A stretch of 64,000 nucleotides of DNA from Psychrobacter sp. I-STPA10 (GCF_021012795.1 NZ_VFYU01000015.1:62001-126000), one strand, 5' to 3'. Positions 8,083 to 18,634 are shown, numbered from the stretch's first letter. The notes: generated by a model not told the origin, from the letters alone. A program made the numbers and translations.

Positions 8083-10995
8083 ATGACAACATTAACGTTA
8101 GTTGGATTATTTATCCTCGCCATTTTATTACAATTATTTGTAATATTAATCGTATTCTTAATGGGCTTAGGACAACTATCAGGAGCGATAGTGGTTATCA
8201 TTGCTGCCCTTGTTACTGCTTTTATTCAGCCATGGTCGCTCTTACTTGGTCTGCCCTTGATACTTGCTAGCTTGGTGGTACTGATTGCACCACTGCGTCA
8301 ATCACTAATTACCAAACCTGTATATAACATGCTTGCTAATGCCATGCCGAGTATGAGCGATACGGAGCGCGAGGCTTTGGACGCAGGTACGAGTTGGTGG
8401 GAAAAAGAGCTGTTTATGGGTGCACCCAATTGGGATACGTTTGCCAACTATCCCTACCCTACCCTATCTATAGAAGAACAGTCATTTATTGATAATGAAG
8501 TCGAAACACTCTGTGGCATGCTTGATGAATGGCAAATTCATCATCATGACAAAGACTTATCCCCCGAAGCTTGGCAATATATCAAAGACAATGGATTTTT
8601 GGGATTAATCATTCCCAAAGAATATGGCGGACGTGACTTTAGCTCCTATGCACAAAGCCGTATCATGAGTAAAATAGCCTCACGCAGTCTGACCGCAGCA
8701 GTAACCTGTATGGTACCAAACTCGCTAGGTCCAGGTGAGCTGCTCATGCACTATGGCACTCAAGCACAAAAAGAACGCTGGTTATATGGCTTAGCAAAAG
8801 GTACAGAAATCCCATGTTTTGGACTGACTGGACCTGAAGCTGGCTCAGATGCAGGGGCGATTCCTGATACCGGTGTGGTCTGCTATGGTGAATACGAGGG
8901 CAAACAAGTGTTGGGGCTGAATATGAATTTCTCCAAACGCTGGATTACCCTAGCCCCTGTGGCAACGGTGGTTGGTTTGGCGTTTAAAATGTATGACCCC
9001 GAAGGTCTACTTGGTGACCCCAGCAAAACAGACTATGGTATTACTTGCGCCCTTGTGCCTGCCGACTATGACGGTGTGATTACGGGCGCACGTCATAACC
9101 CTGGCTCACCGTTTATGAATGGCACTGTGGTGGGTAAAGATGTGTTTATCCCTCTCGACTTTATCATTGGTGGGGTCGAAAATGCAGGTCGGGGCTGGCG
9201 TATGCTAATGGAGTGCTTGGGTGTGGGTCGAGGAATCTCATTACCTGCATTATCTACCGCAGCTGGCGAGATGTCGTATCTAACGGTGGGGGCATTTGCC
9301 AAAATCCGTGAGCAATTTAAAATTTCCGTGGGCAAATTTGAAGGCGTGCAATCTGCCACCAGTGATATCGCCAGTGATGCCTATATGTTAGAAGCATTTC
9401 GCCACTTAGTCACATGTGGACTCAATCAAGGCGGTACGCCATCTGTGATGACTGCCATGGCAAAATACTATGCTACCGAAACCATGCGTGGTGTGGTCAA
9501 TCATGGTATGGATGTGGTGGGTGGTCGTGCCATTCAGCTTGGGCCTCGCAACTTTTTAGCATTGCTTTATCAAGCAATACCTGTCTCTATCACAGTAGAG
9601 GGAGCAAATATTTTGACCCGCTCACTGATGATATTTGGACAAGGCGCAATGCGTTGCCATCCTTATCTTTTTGATGAATTACAACTACTGCAAAGTGAGG
9701 ACAAACCGCGTGCTCTAGCAGAGTTTGACGACTTATTCTTTAAGCATCTTGGCTATACATTTAATCGTGGTGCAAAAGCCTTTGTTGCAGGCTATTTTGG
9801 TGGCAGCGCAGAAACACCCAGCTTTGCCGATAAATTTTCACGCCCCTATTACAAACTCATCAATCGCTTGAGTGCTGATTTTGCACTCACCGCTGATATG
9901 GCATTGGGATTATTAGCAGGGGATTTAAAACGTAAAGAGATGCTCTCAGGTCGCTTGGCAGACATTCACGCGCATCTATTTATCATGACAGCCATACTCC
10001 AGTATTATGCCAATGGCACTGGCTCAAAAAGTGAACAGCTACATGCCCAATTAGCACTAGAAAAATCATTGTATAGTATTCAAGAAGCGTTCTTTGAATT
10101 CTTTGCCAACTTCCCGAATCAGATGGCGGCAGCTCTGGTGAAGTTTGTTACCTTCCCCACAGGACGCATTGTTGATAAACCACACGATGACTTAAAGCGC
10201 AAACTTGGTGATGCCATCATGACCGATGGTGAGGATAACCCCTTCCGTGAACAACTCAAAAAATTGGTTCACTACTCCACAGACCCTAACAATGCCACTG
10301 GACGGGTTGAACATGCTTATCAAATGCTGCTTAAAGTAGAACCTTTGTGGCAAAAATTTAAAAAAGCAGAATATAAAGGCAAATTTGCAGGCTTAACCTT
10401 TGAAGATCATGTTGTGCATGCACTACAAGATGGGGTGATCACAGAAGCAGAGTCTGAACAGTTGATTGAATACAACAGTATTCGTTTTGATGCGTTACTC
10501 ACCGATGTATTTGATGAACATCTAGACCATGCCGAAGATCGCTTTAATCCGCACACATTAGAAAATGCAGCAGATAACTTAACTGACTACGCACAAAAAC
10601 AAGCACAAAATCCTGCCACCAGTGAACAACACCTTGAAGAGTCAACAGGTGATGAAAATACTGCTCATGGCTATGAGCCTGATGGTGACGTTAAAATGGC
10701 AGATGAACAACAAACGCTGGCAGAAAAGATTGATCAGGCAGATTTTGATGAAGCAACGTCTAACTCAAAGATAAATCCTGCTGAACAACAGACGTCTGCT
10801 TCCACACCTGAAATAACGAAACCAACCAATGTGGTAGACGACAAAACTACTCCTACAGAATCACACCACTTAGACCCTCGGGAGCGTGATGCTGAAAGTA
10901 CACTCACCGAACGTATGCAAAAAAATCATCACTCACTCAACAAAAAAGCTGATGACATAAACCCAAGTGATACGCCAAGCAAAACTGACGAGTAA
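8083..10995 (+). CDS. fadE: Acyl-CoA dehydrogenase FadE with long acidic C-terminal tail
   Basis: 970 aa, well above the roughly 815 aa of E. coli FadE. It catalyses the first, FAD-dependent step of fatty-acid beta-oxidation. Two hydrophobic helices at residues 1-70 suggest membrane attachment. The dehydrogenase core shows GLTGPEAGSDAGAIPD, RGISLPALSTAAGEM, VVGGRAIQLG and VEGANILTRSLMIFGQGAMR. The C-terminal FadE-specific domain runs to about residue 830. The last 130-140 residues are hydrophilic, Asp/Glu/Thr/Gln-rich and low-complexity, probably disordered. It is monocistronic: a terminator follows and no other beta-oxidation gene is adjacent. Confidence 0.93.
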   Translation: MTTLTLVGLFILAILLQLFVILIVFLMGLGQLSGAIVVIIAALVTAFIQPWSLLLGLPLILASLVVLIAPLRQSLITKPVYNMLANAMPSMSDTEREALDAGTSWWEKELFMGAPNWDTFANYPYPTLSIEEQSFIDNEVETLCGMLDEWQIHHHDKDLSPEAWQYIKDNGFLGLIIPKEYGGRDFSSYAQSRIMSKIASRSLTAAVTCMVPNSLGPGELLMHYGTQAQKERWLYGLAKGTEIPCFGLTGPEAGSDAGAIPDTGVVCYGEYEGKQVLGLNMNFSKRWITLAPVATVVGLAFKMYDPEGLLGDPSKTDYGITCALVPADYDGVITGARHNPGSPFMNGTVVGKDVFIPLDFIIGGVENAGRGWRMLMECLGVGRGISLPALSTAAGEMSYLTVGAFAKIREQFKISVGKFEGVQSATSDIASDAYMLEAFRHLVTCGLNQGGTPSVMTAMAKYYATETMRGVVNHGMDVVGGRAIQLGPRNFLALLYQAIPVSITVEGANILTRSLMIFGQGAMRCHPYLFDELQLLQSEDKPRALAEFDDLFFKHLGYTFNRGAKAFVAGYFGGSAETPSFADKFSRPYYKLINRLSADFALTADMALGLLAGDLKRKEMLSGRLADIHAHLFIMTAILQYYANGTGSKSEQLHAQLALEKSLYSIQEAFFEFFANFPNQMAAALVKFVTFPTGRIVDKPHDDLKRKLGDAIMTDGEDNPFREQLKKLVHYSTDPNNATGRVEHAYQMLLKVEPLWQKFKKAEYKGKFAGLTFEDHVVHALQDGVITEAESEQLIEYNSIRFDALLTDVFDEHLDHAEDRFNPHTLENAADNLTDYAQKQAQNPATSEQHLEESTGDENTAHGYEPDGDVKMADEQQTLAEKIDQADFDEATSNSKINPAEQQTSASTPEITKPTNVVDDKTTPTESHHLDPRERDAESTLTERMQKNHHSLNKKADDINPSDTPSKTDE

Positions 10996-11034
10996 TCAAG
11001 GTGACTTCTATTTAACTTTAGCCAATCACTCCTT

Positions 11035-11076
11035 AACGCTCATCATGACTATCTTGGTGGGCGTTGTTGGTTTTTT
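11035..11076 (+). terminator. Rho-independent terminator after fadE
   Basis: An 11-bp stem AACGCTCATCA/TGGTGGGCGTT, pairing fully if G-U is allowed, is followed after a few bases by TTTTTT. It lies 40 bp past the fadE stop. Confidence 0.7.
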
Positions 11077-11229
11077 CACCAGATGTTTAGTTAAATGACA
11101 TTTTTAGATATGGTTATGGCGGATAAAGCATTGATGAATCAGTGTGTTATCTGCTACATTCACTTTTTTTTAATTCCGTTTACTATCACTATCATTAACA
11201 AATTCATCAAACAGACACAGGTATAAAAC

Positions 11230-12870
11230 ATGAATAAACTGGATGACTTTCATCTCAAGATTCAACAAATTAAGAAAAAAGATTACCCACAGCTCAAAGT
11301 TCTTATGGACAAAGTTTATGCTGATATGGGTGGTGCATGGTCAAAGACCACCATCAATACCCTAATCGATGCCTTTCCTGAAGGACAAATTGCCCTATTT
11401 GACCACGACAAACTCATCGGTATGGTGCTGTCAATGCGGGTCGATTATCAGCGTTTTTCTAATCCACATACTTATGATGACCTCATCGGGCAGCGTGAAA
11501 TTATCCAAGATGACCCCGAAGGTGATGCCATTTATGGACTTGATGCCTTGATTGACCCTGATTATCGAGGTTATCGCTTGGGTCGTCGTTTGTATGATGC
11601 CCGTAAAGAGCTGTGCCGTCAGATGAACTTTCGTGCAATTTTGGCAGGGGGGCGTATTCCCAATTATCACAATCACCACGACTTATCACCAGGCGAATAT
11701 ATCGATGCAGTTGAATCACGTGAAATTCATGACCCTGCCCTATCATTTCAGCTATCTAATGGCTTTATTGTCAAGCGTATTTTGTCAGGCTATCTACCCG
11801 ATGATGACCAATCCAAAGGCTTTGCTACCCTTTTGGAATGGGCAAATATCTATTATGAGCCACAAATTTATCAGCCCAATACGCGCAAATCTGATGTACG
11901 TATTGGCGGTATCCAGTGGCAGATGCGTGAGGTCGAATCACCCGAAGAATTGCTACAGCAAGTGGAATTTTTTGTCGATGTAATGGCAGATTACAACGCT
12001 GACTTTGCCTGTTTGCCTGAGTTTTTTAATGCACCACTGATGGGGCTGTGCGAATCCACTGACCAAAATGTCGCCATTCGCTTTTTGGCAGACTATACCG
12101 AGTGGTTTAAAAATGAAATCTCGCATTTAGCGGTCAGCTACAACGTCAATGTGATTACTGGCTCAATGCCACTGCTAGACGAAAATGACAGCCTATATAA
12201 TGTCAGCTATCTGTGTCGCCGTGATGGAACGGTAGAAGAGCAACGCAAAATCCATATCACCCCACACGAGCGCAGTGCATGGGTGATTGAAGGCGGTAAC
12301 AAAGTGCAAGTATTTGAAACCGATGCAGGACGTATTGGCATCTTGATTTGCTATGATGTGGAGTTCCCTGAGCTTGCGCGCCTATTGGCATTAGAAGAGA
12401 TGGATATTTTATTTGTGCCGTTTTGGACAGATACCAAAAATGGCTATTTGCGAGTACGCCACTGTGCCCAAGCCCGTGCCATCGAAAACGAATGTTATGT
12501 GATGATTTGTGGCTCGGTAGGCAACCTACCACAGGTGGAAAGTTTGGACATTCAATACGCCCAATCTTCGGTATTTTCGCCTTCAGATTTTGCCTTCCCA
12601 CACGACGCCATCATGGCAGAGACTACCCCAAATACCGAGATGATTTTCTTCTCTGATGTGGACTTGGACATGCTCACCCATGTACGCAACGAAGGCTCAG
12701 TGCATAACCTAAAAGACCGCCGAGATGATTTATTTACCCTAAAATGGAAGAAAAAAGCCAAAAAATCGGTGAGCAAAAGTAGTGACTCTGAGCTAAAAGA
12801 AAATACGCCAAGTGTACGTGACGGTGATCCGTTGCAAGGTAGAGCAGGACAGGCTGAAAAGCCACATTAA
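11230..12870 (+). CDS. Fused GNAT acetyltransferase-carbon/nitrogen hydrolase
   Basis: 546 aa, two enzymes in one chain. The N-terminal GNAT domain (about residues 12-185) has the acetyl-CoA loop DYRGYRLGRRLYDAR at 111-125. The C-terminal nitrilase-superfamily domain (about 222-495) keeps the catalytic triad Glu264 (CLPEFFNAP), Lys340 (EEQRKIHITP) and Cys374 (ILICYDVEFPE). This fusion is a recognised but uncharacterised architecture; the amide substrate is unknown. The last 40 residues are Lys/Ser-rich. It stands alone between two terminators. Confidence 0.88.
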   Translation: MNKLDDFHLKIQQIKKKDYPQLKVLMDKVYADMGGAWSKTTINTLIDAFPEGQIALFDHDKLIGMVLSMRVDYQRFSNPHTYDDLIGQREIIQDDPEGDAIYGLDALIDPDYRGYRLGRRLYDARKELCRQMNFRAILAGGRIPNYHNHHDLSPGEYIDAVESREIHDPALSFQLSNGFIVKRILSGYLPDDDQSKGFATLLEWANIYYEPQIYQPNTRKSDVRIGGIQWQMREVESPEELLQQVEFFVDVMADYNADFACLPEFFNAPLMGLCESTDQNVAIRFLADYTEWFKNEISHLAVSYNVNVITGSMPLLDENDSLYNVSYLCRRDGTVEEQRKIHITPHERSAWVIEGGNKVQVFETDAGRIGILICYDVEFPELARLLALEEMDILFVPFWTDTKNGYLRVRHCAQARAIENECYVMICGSVGNLPQVESLDIQYAQSSVFSPSDFAFPHDAIMAETTPNTEMIFFSDVDLDMLTHVRNEGSVHNLKDRRDDLFTLKWKKKAKKSVSKSSDSELKENTPSVRDGDPLQGRAGQAEKPH

Positions 12871-12895
12871 TAGATAGCCTTTACCAGTCTTTGAT

Positions 12896-12927
12896 AAAAT
12901 CCTCCTTTAACATAAGGGGGATTTTTT
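12896..12927 (+). terminator. Rho-independent terminator after the GNAT-hydrolase gene
   Basis: Stem AAATCCTCC/GGGGGATTT around a short AT loop, running into TTTTTT. Confidence 0.8.
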
Positions 12928-12967
12928 GTTCCCTTTGATTTTTCTTGAATTATGAGTAGCAAAACTT

Positions 12968-13498
12968 ATGCAAACAACAGCCAAAAAATTCCACGCATCT
13001 AAAGCTTACTCATGGCTAAAAACCTTGTTAGGCTATTTGCTTATTTTTATCATTATTTACTCTGTAGTTAACTGGTGGCGACAGCCTGTGATGCCAGCCA
13101 ACCCACAGCTTGAGCTAACCGATTATCAATGGCAAAGCGTCGATATTGCTGCATTATCACAAAAGTCACCTGTACTGGTGTATTTTTGGGGCAGTTGGTG
13201 CGGTGTGTGCAAACATACCTCACCCACCATCAACACACTAGCAAATGAGGGTAATTACCCTGTGGTGACCATTGCGGTACAGTCAGGTGATAACGGTGAG
13301 CTTAGCCAATATATGCAGCATAAAGGCTTTAGTTTTACTACTATTAATGATGAGGACGGAGCAATTTTTGCCAACTGGCAAGGACAAGTTACCCCATCGT
13401 ATGTCATTTTAAAAGATGGTGAGATGAAACAAGGCTTAACAGGGATACAGCCGCTTTGGTCGTTGAAGTTAAGGCTGTGGTTGAGTGGAGTATTGTAA
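12968..13498 (+). CDS. Membrane-anchored thioredoxin-like protein disulfide reductase (TlpA/ScsD-like)
   Basis: 176 aa. A single membrane segment at about residues 18-36 places the rest in the periplasm. The thioredoxin fold carries the redox site GSWCGVCKH at about residues 74-82 and the cis-proline loop GQVTPSYVIL near 140. Such proteins reduce periplasmic disulfides with electrons from a DsbD-type donor, or protect thiols from metals; which applies here is unknown. No scs or ccm genes are adjacent. Confidence 0.82.
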   Translation: MQTTAKKFHASKAYSWLKTLLGYLLIFIIIYSVVNWWRQPVMPANPQLELTDYQWQSVDIAALSQKSPVLVYFWGSWCGVCKHTSPTINTLANEGNYPVVTIAVQSGDNGELSQYMQHKGFSFTTINDEDGAIFANWQGQVTPSYVILKDGEMKQGLTGIQPLWSLKLRLWLSGVL

Positions 13499-13546
13499 AT
13501 ATAGGTAAAAAATTATAAAATAAAAATCTACTTATGAGTATATTCT

Positions 13547-14389
13547 ATGATAAAACCCAATCCAGAATGGCAAGCAGCTTTTAATTATATAGAGCAAACA
13601 TTACCACAACGACCATTAAAACTAAAACATGTAGGTGACGGCAATCTATTAAAACAAGTTTGTATAATAATTGCGTTATTCTCTGGTGCCATCTTACTGT
13701 TATTTTTCACCTTTGATAACGTCAAAGACATAATTAAGGATAGAAAACTTGTTGATAACTATGTTGTGCTTGATAATGCTAAACTGCATGGGCAATGTGA
13801 AGATAGCAGTAACAGGTATTTTTTTGAAAAATGCGAGGTAGTAATTAGTTATCAAGACCAAAAAATAAAAAAGGAATTTGATTTTATCAGCTTTAATAGC
13901 TCAAGCTCAAATGATGATTTACAAGTGATTGCCCAAAAAGATGACCCTAGTAATATTAGCTTCAATTTAGCAATCAACGTACTAAAATCTAGAATTATAA
14001 CAAACATTGGCTACTTTATTTTTGCGCTAGTAACGTTTTGGTGGGGCTATACTGTCATCACTAATGTCCCAAAACAAGGGCGCGTAAAAAAAATTATGAA
14101 TGATCCTGCCAATCAACCTTGGCAAATTATAGCAATGCCAGTAAGTTGCGATATTGACTCCATGGAGTTTACAACAGATATATATGGTGAAGAAACAGAT
14201 TTAACAATTGATTTGAAACACAAAAAGCCTTTGATTATTTCACCTATGAATGATAAAAATTGGGTATTAGCAGTAAAAGCAAAACAAACTAATACGAGTG
14301 TTCCTTTAACCACAAGTCTACATAATATTGATCTTAGTAGACAAGAGAAGAAAGAAGTTAAGGCAATGATTAATAAGTTTTTTGGCTAA
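13547..14389 (+). CDS. Hypothetical two-helix membrane protein
   Basis: 280 aa, not recognised. Two hydrophobic segments are visible, at about residues 41-60 and 153-172, enclosing a hydrophilic loop of about 90 residues with three cysteines. A hydrophilic C-terminal domain of about 100 residues follows. It is 48 bp after the thioredoxin-like gene on the same strand and could be cotranscribed. It is clearly more AT-rich than its neighbours. Confidence 0.6.
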   Translation: MIKPNPEWQAAFNYIEQTLPQRPLKLKHVGDGNLLKQVCIIIALFSGAILLLFFTFDNVKDIIKDRKLVDNYVVLDNAKLHGQCEDSSNRYFFEKCEVVISYQDQKIKKEFDFISFNSSSSNDDLQVIAQKDDPSNISFNLAINVLKSRIITNIGYFIFALVTFWWGYTVITNVPKQGRVKKIMNDPANQPWQIIAMPVSCDIDSMEFTTDIYGEETDLTIDLKHKKPLIISPMNDKNWVLAVKAKQTNTSVPLTTSLHNIDLSRQEKKEVKAMINKFFG

Positions 14390-14439
14390 TTTTACCTATA
14401 AAGTTAGAGTATTTATTAAAAAATTATATCACCCACAAA

Positions 14440-14471
14440 AAAAACCCATCATTATGATGGGCTTTTTTATA
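14440..14471. terminator. Bidirectional terminator between the hypothetical gene and tsf
   Basis: Stem GCCCATCAT/ATGATGGGC with T runs on both strands (CTTTTTT on plus, GGTTTTTTTT on minus). It can end both the plus-strand gene and the rpsB-tsf operon. Confidence 0.85.
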
Positions 14472-14504
14472 TCTTAACTTTATATTACTGCTTAGCAGTA
14501 ATAA

Positions 14505-15383
14505 TTATTTAGCAGCAGATGCTTGAGCAGCAGCAACTTCAGCAGCAAAGTCTTCTTGTTTTTTCTCGATACCTTCACCCACTTCAAAGCGGACAAAGTT
14601 ATGTACAGTCACGCCATCAGCTTTTAGGATATCACCAACTTTTTTGTCGTTATCCATAACATAAGGCTGACGCACCAAAGTCACTTCATCAAGATACTTA
14701 CGTAGGCTACCTTCAATCATTTTCTCAACGATGTTATCAGGCTTGCCAGATTCACGCGCTTTGGCTTCAGCGATTTCTTTTTCACGAGCCAATACGTCAG
14801 CAGGTACGTCAGTATCGTTCACTGCTACTGGGTTAAATGCAGCAATATGCATCGCTAGATTTTTACCAGTCTCTTCGCTGCCACCTTCAGTTGCTACCAC
14901 CACGCCAATGCGTAGACCATGACGGTATGATGCTAAGTTATCACCTTCAACGATTTGTGCACGGCGTACTTGAATGTTTTCACCGATTTTTTGTACTAAG
15001 GCAACACGAGCTTCTTCAACGCTTTGACCATCACCATAAGGTAGTTCAGCGATTTGAGCGGCATCAGTGACGCCATTTTCTAGCGCAAGTTGAGCTACTT
15101 TTTCTGCAAATGCAGTGAAGTTCTCATCTTTTGCTACGAAGTCAGTTTGGCAGTTTACTTCTAGAAGTAAAGCTTTGTTGCCTTCTTGAGCGATGATAAT
15201 AGCACCGTCAGCAGCGATATTACCTGCTTTTTTAGCAGCTTTAGCTTGACCAGATTTACGTAAATTGTCGATGGCTACTTCAATATCACCGTCAGTTTCT
15301 TCTAGTGCTTTTTTACATTCCATCATGCCAAGACCAGTACGGTCACGCAATTCTTTTACTAATTTGGCGGATACTTTTGCCAT
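14505..15383 (-). CDS. tsf: Elongation factor Ts
   Basis: 292 aa. It is the guanine-nucleotide exchange factor for EF-Tu. The N-terminal UBA-like domain reads [19 protein letters not shown], and the core has the nucleotide-exchange element [11 protein letters not shown] at about residues 79-89. The second core subdomain includes [15 protein letters not shown] precedes the ATG. It lies downstream of rpsB across about 200 bp, the standard gene order. The C-terminal tail is Ala-rich. Confidence 0.97.
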   Translation of the reverse strand: MAKVSAKLVKELRDRTGLGMMECKKALEETDGDIEVAIDNLRKSGQAKAAKKAGNIAADGAIIIAQEGNKALLLEVNCQTDFVAKDENFTAFAEKVAQLALENGVTDAAQIAELPYGDGQSVEEARVALVQKIGENIQVRRAQIVEGDNLASYRHGLRIGVVVATEGGSEETGKNLAMHIAAFNPVAVNDTDVPADVLAREKEIAEAKARESGKPDNIVEKMIEGSLRKYLDEVTLVRQPYVMDNDKKVGDILKADGVTVHNFVRFEVGEGIEKKQEDFAAEVAAAQASAAK

Positions 15384-15585
15384 GAGATTACCTCTTTATT
15401 TGTTATGAATTTTTTGCAAATATTAAATTATCAATGCAAGTTTTTTGTTATCCATTTTATAGACATATATTCTATGACTTTATAATGACAATGGCATGAC
15501 GAGGATTTCCACATCATGCCTTTGTCTGATAACTCTAAATGACTAAACCATGCAATCAAGTCATCAATAATAACTACTCGAATGA

Positions 15586-16395
15586 TTATTCGCTTGCAGC
15601 GTCTTCTTGAGTCTCAGCTTTGGCTTCTTCTGCTTGAGGTGCTTCTTCAGATGCAGCAGCTTCAACTGGCTCAGGGGCACCGCCTGCTTGAGTTTGTGCA
15701 TACTCTTTACCAGCGATGATAGCATCAGCAACGGCAGTGACATACAAAGTAACGGCACGGATAGCATCATCATTTGCAGGGATAACATAATCCACGTTAT
15801 CTGGGTTTGAGTTGGTATCAACGATACCGATAACTGGGATACCTAGATTTTTAGCTTCTTTAATGGCAATCGCTTCATGGTCAACGTCAACCACAAAGAT
15901 AGCATCAGGCAATCCGCCCATGTCTTTAATACCACCAAGTGAGCGTTCTAGTTTTTCCATCGCACGTGTGCGCTCTAGTGCTTCACGCTTAGTTAGCTTA
16001 GCAAATGTACCGTCTTCTGCTTGTTTTTCTAGCTCTTTTAGACGGTTGATAGACTGGCGCAGTGTTTTCCAGTTGGTCAACATACCACCTAACCAGCGAT
16101 GGTCAACATAAGGCATACCAGCACGCTGTGCTTGTTCACGAATAACGCTACTGGCAGCACGTTTTGTACCAACAAATAAAATTTTGTTGCGTTTAGCAGC
16201 CAAACCATTGATAAAAGTCAAGGCTTCATTAAAAGCTTTCACTGTGTATTCTAGGTTGATGATATGAATTTTGTTGCGTGCGCCAAAGATGTACGCATTC
16301 ATTTTTGGGTTCCAAAAGCGAGTTTGGTGACCAAAGTGAGCGCCAGCTTGTAGTAAATCACGCATTGATACTTGGGTTGGAGATTGTGTTGCCAT
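15586..16395 (-). CDS. rpsB: 30S ribosomal protein S2
   Basis: 269 aa. The S2 core is complete: [50 protein letters not shown] and [22 protein letters not shown] Glu/Ala-rich tail of about 35 residues follows, longer than in E. coli. It is the first gene of the rpsB-tsf operon. In related bacteria this operon is autoregulated by S2 through its leader; the 5' region here is long enough, but I could not confirm the leader structure. Confidence 0.97.
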   Translation of the reverse strand: MATQSPTQVSMRDLLQAGAHFGHQTRFWNPKMNAYIFGARNKIHIINLEYTVKAFNEALTFINGLAAKRNKILFVGTKRAASSVIREQAQRAGMPYVDHRWLGGMLTNWKTLRQSINRLKELEKQAEDGTFAKLTKREALERTRAMEKLERSLGGIKDMGGLPDAIFVVDVDHEAIAIKEAKNLGIPVIGIVDTNSNPDNVDYVIPANDDAIRAVTLYVTAVADAIIAGKEYAQTQAGGAPEPVEAAASEEAPQAEEAKAETQEDAASE

Positions 16396-16865
16396 GATAA
16401 AAAATCCTATTTAAATTGGGTTATGCCTCCACATTACAAAAGTTACCGATTTGTTGGCACGCATCCGTCATTATTCAGACACTTAAAAAGTTCAAACACT
16501 TAAAAAATGGCTAACAGACAGATTAATCAAGCCAGCAAACACCCAGTTACTCTTTAGCGTAATGTGTGTGTCATTGGTTGTATTGATTGATTACGTCATA
16601 CATCTTTCTAAATTGCTTGCAAACAAGCAAAATAAACGAGTATTTTAACATAATTGAATACAGCTTACTAGCAAGTATGGGGTCATATTGTTATCATTTA
16701 TTTGTTATAATCCCTATTCTTTTTCTATTTGTCTTAAAGTAAGTGATGGGTGCTGCTGCACCTTTTTTATTTTTATTTTGTATTAACAGCTATTTTAAAA
16801 CCATCATATATAACCATATTTATTAATAGCCACAATTTATTATCAACCATTGCAACGAGCCTGCC
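16396..16865. promoter_or_regulatory. Divergent promoter region of rpsB-tsf and purK
   Basis: 470 bp without a gene. On the plus strand an extended -10 element TGTTATAAT lies at 16703-16711, about 150 bp before purK. On the minus strand a similar TGTTAAAAT lies at 16642-16650, about 250 bp before rpsB, leaving a leader long enough for S2 autoregulation. No good -35 boxes at standard spacing were seen. Confidence 0.4.
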
Positions 16866-18065
16866 ATGACCAACGCCAACGCTTATCCCGCTAGCCAGTC
16901 TATTCACACCATCGGCATTTTAGGAGGTGGACAACTCGGTATGATGCTTGCCGCTGCTGCACTGCCACTGGGTTATCGCTGTGTATTTTTGGAAGACACA
17001 CCCAATGCCCCTGCCCATCTTTATGGCAAAGTCTATAGCACCCAGCAGCTTGATGAATTTGTTGCTGCTGCCGATGTGTTTACCTTAGAGTTTGAAAATA
17101 CCCCTGTAAAAACTGTCGAGTATCTCAAGCAACTATCTGAGCAAGGTGAAAAACAAGGCATATATCCACCACCACAAGCCTTAAAAGTGTCTCAAGACCG
17201 TCTACAAGAAAAATCATTATTTAATGAGCTAAATATCAAAACTGTACCTTTTATGGCAGTATCTTCAAAGCAAGAAATTGAGCAAGCCTGTGAACAATTA
17301 GGCTTACCATTGGTACTAAAGACCAGTCGTGGTGGCTATGATGGCAAAGGGCAGTTTGTCATCAAAACCCTTGCTGATATTGATGCAGCATGGGCAGATT
17401 TGGGTGAGGCAGTCACAGGTAATGGTGAGCTAACCCCTACCCCTGCACCTTTGATTGCTGAAGGCTTTATTCACTTTAGTCGTGAAGTATCCATCATTGC
17501 AGTCCGTGGACAAGATGGCAACATACGCTGTTATGACTTAGTAGAAAATTATCACCATCAAGGGGTACTCGCTAAGACACAAGCCCCTGCTGTGGGTGCC
17601 AGGCACCTGTTAGCACAAGCAAAAAATGCCATTAGCGCCATCATGAATCATCTTGACTATGTGGGGGTAATGACTCTTGAGCTATTTGTTAGCAAAGATG
17701 AAAATGGCAAAGATACCTTGCTTGCCAATGAGATTGCCCCTCGTGTGCATAATTCAGGGCATTGGAGTATGGAAGGCGCAGTCACCAGTCAATTTGAAAA
17801 TCATATTCGTGCCGTAGTTGGTTTACCACTGGGCGATACGGATAATATTAAGCCATCAATTATGGTCAATATTTTGGGACAATACCCAAAAGTCAGTGAG
17901 GTGTTAGCAATTGATGGCAGCCATTATCACACCTACCACAAAACTGAACGTGAAGGACGTAAAATTGGACACATCACCCTAATGCCCAGTGATGTTGCTG
18001 ATTTGGATAATGCTTTATCACAGTTAGTTAACGTTTTGCCTAATAAAGTTGGCTTAGATAAATAG
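16866..18065 (+). CDS. purK: N5-carboxyaminoimidazole ribonucleotide synthetase
   Basis: 399 aa, an ATP-grasp enzyme. It converts AIR and bicarbonate to N5-CAIR in purine synthesis. The N-terminus has IGILGGGQLGMMLA. The ATP-grasp centre has LKTSRGGYDGKGQFV and YVGVMTLELFV, and the metal site is NEIAPRVHNSGHWSMEGA near residues 290-307. PurE, its usual partner, is not adjacent. The first 15 residues precede the fold and may be an extension or a mis-chosen start. Confidence 0.95.
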   Translation: MTNANAYPASQSIHTIGILGGGQLGMMLAAAALPLGYRCVFLEDTPNAPAHLYGKVYSTQQLDEFVAAADVFTLEFENTPVKTVEYLKQLSEQGEKQGIYPPPQALKVSQDRLQEKSLFNELNIKTVPFMAVSSKQEIEQACEQLGLPLVLKTSRGGYDGKGQFVIKTLADIDAAWADLGEAVTGNGELTPTPAPLIAEGFIHFSREVSIIAVRGQDGNIRCYDLVENYHHQGVLAKTQAPAVGARHLLAQAKNAISAIMNHLDYVGVMTLELFVSKDENGKDTLLANEIAPRVHNSGHWSMEGAVTSQFENHIRAVVGLPLGDTDNIKPSIMVNILGQYPKVSEVLAIDGSHYHTYHKTEREGRKIGHITLMPSDVADLDNALSQLVNVLPNKVGLDK

Positions 18066-18096
18066 GCTTCGATAAATAAGTTTGGATAAATAATAG

Positions 18097-18546
18097 ATGA
18101 AAATCTGGATAGATGCTGATGCCTGCCCTGTGGTGGTCAAAGACTTGATTTGCAAAACCGCAGAACGTACGCAAACACAAGCGATTTTTGTTGCCAATCA
18201 ACTAATTAAAATACGTAAATCACCGCTAATTAGTATGACGGTTGTACCATCTGGATTTGATAAAGCTGATGATTATATCGCTGACAATGTCGAAGAGGGT
18301 GATTTGGTGATTACCAGTGATATCCCTTTGGCAAATGATGTGCTCGATAATGGTGGACAAGTGTTAACCCCGCATGGCGTCATTTATGATGCTGATAACA
18401 TCAAGCAAAAGCTCAATGCCCGAGATTTTATGGATACCATGCGCAGTACAGGGGTGCTTGACTTAACCCAAATGGGCGGACAAAAACCCTATTCAGATAA
18501 AGATAAAAAGGCATTTGCTGATGGCTTAAATAAGTTGGTACGCTAA
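18097..18546 (+). CDS. yaiI: YaiI/YqxD family (UPF0178) protein
   Basis: 149 aa. It opens with the family signature KIWIDADACPVVVKD and has VPSGFDKADDYIADNV and VITSDIPLANDVL, giving conserved acidic residues of a PIN-like fold. The function is unknown; nuclease activity is only inferred from the fold. It follows purK by 31 bp, probably as an operon, and a terminator follows it. Confidence 0.88.
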   Translation: MKIWIDADACPVVVKDLICKTAERTQTQAIFVANQLIKIRKSPLISMTVVPSGFDKADDYIADNVEEGDLVITSDIPLANDVLDNGGQVLTPHGVIYDADNIKQKLNARDFMDTMRSTGVLDLTQMGGQKPYSDKDKKAFADGLNKLVR

Positions 18547-18600
18547 TTTTCCACTAATATTCTTTCCAGCAATACCATATAAAACCTACTCTCCATTATA

Positions 18601-18634
18601 AACGCCAACCATGCCAATATGGTTAGCGTTTTTT
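18601..18634 (+). terminator. Terminator after yaiI
   Basis: Stem AACGC-C-AACCAT/ATGGTT-A-GCGTT with one mismatch and a 6-nt loop, then TTTTTT. Confidence 0.75.
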
